Shown here: positions 61,799 through 64,000 of the stretch, piece by piece
Layout: each line of letters starts with the position of its first letter
How positions within the stretch are numbered: position 1 is the first letter of the stretch
Assembly: GCA_041395525.1 (NCBI GenBank)
Contig: JAWLAH010000002.1
Span: forward strand, 186,001 to 250,000
Direction of reading: 5' to 3'
DNA: 64,000 nucleotides
DNA from: CADEED01 sp020442965
GTDB lineage: Bacteria; Pseudomonadota; Gammaproteobacteria; Steroidobacterales; Steroidobacteraceae
Program-made: the position numbers and the translations under genes
The notes under the pieces: generated by a model
Seen by the model: only the letters and a program-made list of their open reading frames with translations
Databases searched by the model: none
Told to the model about the DNA's origin: nothing

Positions 61799-62272
61799 TC
61801 AAAACTCGACGCAACCGTCTTCTTCGTCGACGCGAACTCGATTCGGTTTGCCCGGTGCAACGTCGCGGACACAGGTTTGCGTAGCGGTGTTGAACGCCAC
61901 GCTGATTTCCCATTTTCCTGGGGCGAGCAGTGGGCTTCGATAGCTGTACCAGCATTCCCAGTTCTTCGGGCCGTCCTGCACGGGCTTCCCGGAGATCGTC
62001 GGATGATCGACGATGGACTCGCGGACGTACGCGCTCCCCGGCGGTGGCGGTTTGACATCGATCGGATTGAGAGATACTTCGACGCCGACCTTGCAATCGG
62101 AGGCTTTGTTGCCGTCCGCCTCCAGGCGAATCTCATAGTAAGTGCGCCACGGCTGTCGAGTGTCGGCCCAGGTGGCGCCCGCAAGCAGACTGAGCGCGAG
62201 GGCGGACAAGGTAACAATCAGCCAGAACGCTACGAGATTGGAGCGATCGTCGATCGGAGCAGGACGCGACAT
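61799..62272 (-). CDS. Signal-anchored periplasmic protein of unknown function
   Basis: This is a protein of 157 aa from the ATG at 62272. It has an N-terminal hydrophobic segment (about 13-35, LVAFWLIVTLSALALSLLAGATWA) that is either a signal or an anchor. The mature domain contains four Cys residues (SDCKVG, NWECWYSY, TQTCVRD, DGCVEF) likely to form two disulfides. Strand-like segments YYEIRLEADGN and KWEISVAFN suggest a beta sandwich. No family is recognised. It lies 18 bases upstream of the glycine-zipper lipoprotein gene on the same strand. Confidence 0.68.
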   Translation of the reverse strand: MSRPAPIDDRSNLVAFWLIVTLSALALSLLAGATWADTRQPWRTYYEIRLEADGNKASDCKVGVEVSLNPIDVKPPPPGSAYVRESIVDHPTISGKPVQDGPKNWECWYSYRSPLLAPGKWEISVAFNTATQTCVRDVAPGKPNRVRVDEEDGCVEF

Positions 62273-62438
62273 GGCGAAACCCCGGTGTAACGAGAGTTGT
62301 TTAGTGGACCTACCCCTTGCGCCACAGGTTCCGTAGCCCTGCGTTAAGATTTGCCAAGCGCGTGACGCGCCGAAGCGATGCCGCCGAGAACGCCAGGCTC
62401 TCGGCGCACCGCCTGCGCGTCGATTGCGGGGCCAAGCG

Positions 62439-63107
62439 CTACTTGGCAGCCTTCGGCAGCTCACTTAGCGAAATTGAATCGGCGGTAACGCTGTCCTCGA
62501 TGGCTTTGAGCGCCAGGTTGGCCTCGTAGAACTTGCCGTCTCCGGCCAACTTGGCCGCCTGTTCAAGGTGTTTTTGTGATGCAGTGATCGGAATCCAGAA
62601 CCGCGTGTAGTTCACGTCGATTTCGCCTAACCGGAGTTCCTCCAATGCCTTGGCGTGATCGCCATTCCTTAGATGTTCGTTGGCCTTGCTGATGTGTGCG
62701 GCCTTTTCCGGAGTGGCGACGAAGTTGTCCGCCAGCAAGAGTTGACCATCGAACGGAACCCGCTTCACGTCGCCAGTCTGAGTGGTCGTCCCGATGGTCT
62801 TGCCGCCTACCATCATCTTCGTTGTCGTGGTTAAAGTCGGCGCATCTTTGTCTGCTCGGACGAGGGCATCCTTCGCGGAGGCAATCAACTTGATTGCGAT
62901 GTCGGGTTGACCGTTGAAGATGGCAAAGCGCGCGCTGCGAACATCCATCATGGCGGTGTTGCCAGCAGCCGAGAACTGTTGCAACGCCTTCTGTTCGGCG
63001 CGCGGCGGTGCTGACGGCGCTGTGTCAGCCGCCCGCGTGCAGGCGGAGACGATGAAGAGCGGCATTAACGCAGCTACTGACAGAGGATTGAGTTTGTTCA
63101 GCTTCAT
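62439..63107 (-). CDS. yfdX: YfdX-family stress-associated lipoprotein
   Basis: This is a secreted protein of 222 aa from the ATG at 63107 (AGGAG eight bases upstream) with the lipobox IVSAC (Cys20). The body is mostly helical and matches YfdX: ALQQFSAAGNTAMMDVRSARFAIFNGQ, IKLIASAKDAL, FDGQLLLADNFVATPEKAAHISKANEHLRNGDHAKALEELRLGEIDVNYTRFWIPI. YfdX in enterobacteria is a periplasmic protein linked to acid and virulence regulation by EvgA. A lipid-anchored form as seen here is less typical. It is separated by 166 bases from the minus-strand genes downstream. Confidence 0.85.
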   Translation of the reverse strand: MKLNKLNPLSVAALMPLFIVSACTRAADTAPSAPPRAEQKALQQFSAAGNTAMMDVRSARFAIFNGQPDIAIKLIASAKDALVRADKDAPTLTTTTKMMVGGKTIGTTTQTGDVKRVPFDGQLLLADNFVATPEKAAHISKANEHLRNGDHAKALEELRLGEIDVNYTRFWIPITASQKHLEQAAKLAGDGKFYEANLALKAIEDSVTADSISLSELPKAAK

Positions 63108-63742
63108 GGCACTTCTCCTGAAAAGTTCGAAAGCTTGGTGACAGTGTGTACATCGTCGTGGCGTCAGGTTTGCCCGCGATTTCAAGTAGCACGTACTGAA
63201 TTTCATTTGAAACCAGCGGATTGGCCGACCCGCACTCATTGCGTGCTCCCGTCGAAGGGCAGTCCGACGGGCCGTGCACGTCAGCCGGGGGCGCGGCGGC
63301 TTGCAGTGGTGGATGCGCGTCTCGTAGCCAGGTGCGCAAGTTCACTTTACTAACGATCGACTGTTGCCAATCGCACAGCGTGCACGCGACCGAGCAGATG
63401 AGGGGTGATGAGCGCATCACTGACGCGTGGTAGGACTCCTGCGCATGTCGCGTAAATCATGCCGTGCACCGACGGCGTCGCTCGTGAAATCGCAAGCGAC
63501 TGTTAGGGGCGGAGCGCTGGTGTGCTGTCGATGCAGAATGCTGACTATGCAATCTATACGCTCATCGTGCGGACGCTGGGCGGTGGGTTTGCGGCCGCCT
63601 TCGCGGTGGCGCTGCGTGCTGCCCCGACGAGATAGCATCACTGGGTCTCGAGGGCTTACCCATCGATCGCGGCGTGGTTGGCAAGAGATTCCTGCGAAAA
63701 GCTGCTATATCTGCTGCATTGATTGGATCGCGTCGGTGGTGT
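63108..63742. other. 635-base gene-poor stretch upstream of yfdX
   Basis: This is the longest stretch without a convincing gene in the window. Longer open frames on both strands here are Arg/Cys/Ser-rich with no initiation signals and look spurious. The first 100 bases next to yfdX should hold its promoter, but no clean -35/-10 pair stands out. One 34-codon frame (63531-63635) has a plausible hydrophobic product and is listed separately. No tRNA-like or terminator-like structure with a U-run was recognised. Confidence 0.5.
63531..63635 (+). CDS. Possible 34-aa hydrophobic small protein
   Basis: A short frame from the ATG at 63531 to TAG encodes MQNADYAIYTLIVRTLGGGF then AAAFAVALRAAPTR. A central hydrophobic stretch is long enough for one membrane helix. 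A GGGGCGGAG sequence lies about 20 bases upstream, too far for an ideal ribosome site. It is listed only because the region is otherwise empty; it could be chance. Confidence 0.2.
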   Translation: MQNADYAIYTLIVRTLGGGFAAAFAVALRAAPTR

Positions 63743-64000
63743 ATGAGTGCGTCGAGGACAGGATTATTCGCAGTGCTGCTGTCACTCGCGCAAGCATTAG
63801 CACCAGCACAGGTTGTGGCGGCACAGAATGCGGACGACGTCGCCATGCTGCAGTCACGAATCGCGCTGCTCGAGTCTCGCTCAGATATTCCGACCGGCGA
63901 ACGTAGTCTGGCACTTGAGCAACTGCGAGCAGCGCTCGCACGCCTGGAAAGTGCCGCTGCTGCGCGCGTCGCAGCTGAGCGGTACAACAAGGAGCTACAG
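63743..64000 (+). CDS. N-terminal part of a secreted coiled-coil protein (3' partial)
   Basis: An ATG at 63743 opens a frame that stays open for 86 codons to the end of the window. It begins with a signal peptide (SRTGLFAVLLSLAQALAPAQ, cleavage near VVAAQ). A heptad-like helical region follows (DDVAMLQSRIALLESR, then ERSLALEQLRAALARLESAAAARVAAERYN). This arrangement resembles the periplasmic start of MscK/MscM-type channels or of EnvC/YbgF-type coiled-coil proteins, but the visible part cannot decide. Base composition and codon pattern match the neighbouring genes. Confidence 0.65.
   Translation, partial: MSASRTGLFAVLLSLAQALAPAQVVAAQNADDVAMLQSRIALLESRSDIPTGERSLALEQLRAALARLESAAAARVAAERYNKELQ

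Noticed and set aside
63417..63906. Frames of 74-159 codons on both strands in the gap after yfdX
   Set aside because: They are rich in Arg, Cys and Ser and lack ribosome sites. The plus-strand 159-codon frame overlaps the better supported signal-peptide gene at 63743.
1..64000. GTTAG/CTAAC pentamer seen about once per kilobase across the window, on both strands
   Set aside because: At the base composition judged by eye (low 60s percent GC) roughly 80 occurrences are expected in 64 kb on both strands, and I count about 65. There is no enrichment and no extended consensus, so it is not an uptake or Chi-like signal.

Overview
The window is high-GC DNA with dense coding on both strands. It holds no tRNA, rRNA, CRISPR array or recognisable insertion sequence. 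The gene content points to a Gram-negative proteobacterium, most likely a gammaproteobacterium: a glrK-qseG-glrR operon in its enterobacterial order, several outer-membrane-type lipoproteins, srkA, zntB, EmrAB and MdtABC pumps, and a DUF3761 protein. The mix of class III and class I PHA synthases with xanthomonad-like lipoproteins would fit the Xanthomonadales/Nevskiales/Steroidobacterales neighbourhood. That placement is inference and has not been tested by alignment.

Layout. 1-4.6 kb: the tail of an unknown gene, then the envelope-stress two-component operon glrK-qseG-glrR and galE, all on the minus strand. 4.8-12 kb: srkA, a secreted HEXXH zinc-protease lipoprotein with a small partner lipoprotein, and a large PAS/GAF/GGDEF/EAL protein. 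12-19.4 kb: a polyhydroxyalkanoate (PHA) locus with phaEC (class III synthase), phaR, a FabG-like reductase, a phasin, a second class I phaC, phaB and a degenerate SDR. 19.5-25 kb: a CDF exporter and zntB, then a second and larger copy of the protease plus partner-lipoprotein pair on the opposite strand. 25-37 kb: a Rieske oxygenase and FAD monooxygenase, slipin and NfeD, an amidohydrolase, a Tat-type DUF1838 protein, rluF, a PHB-depolymerase-like lipoprotein, an AcvB/VirJ protein and an MscS channel. 37-45 kb: gnd, a HAD phosphatase and phosphoketolase (xfp), then a YSC84 protein and an EmrAB pump. 45-50.5 kb: a two-component pair and five small envelope proteins. 50.7-59.6 kb: a translationally coupled MdtABC plus OprM-type RND pump. 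59.7-64 kb: a GlsB-DUF1003 fusion, four small secreted proteins, yfdX, a 635-base gene-poor stretch and the start of a secreted coiled-coil protein.

How the genes fit together. The PHA locus can supply 3-hydroxyacyl-CoA (phaB), polymerise it with either of two synthases, coat the granules (phasin) and repress itself through PhaR. I see a near-consensus promoter upstream of both phaR and the phasin gene, each overlapped by a similar TGC/GCA-rich sequence. The phaR promoter lies inside a 52-base inverted repeat. Gnd plus phosphoketolase could route pentose phosphate to acetyl-phosphate and so toward acetyl-CoA for PHB. The rest of the window is mainly envelope physiology: stress sensing, efflux, mechanosensing, lipid homeostasis and secreted lipoproteins. 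The best candidate for an undescribed system is the duplicated two-gene cassette of an HEXXH-protease lipoprotein and a small partner lipoprotein.
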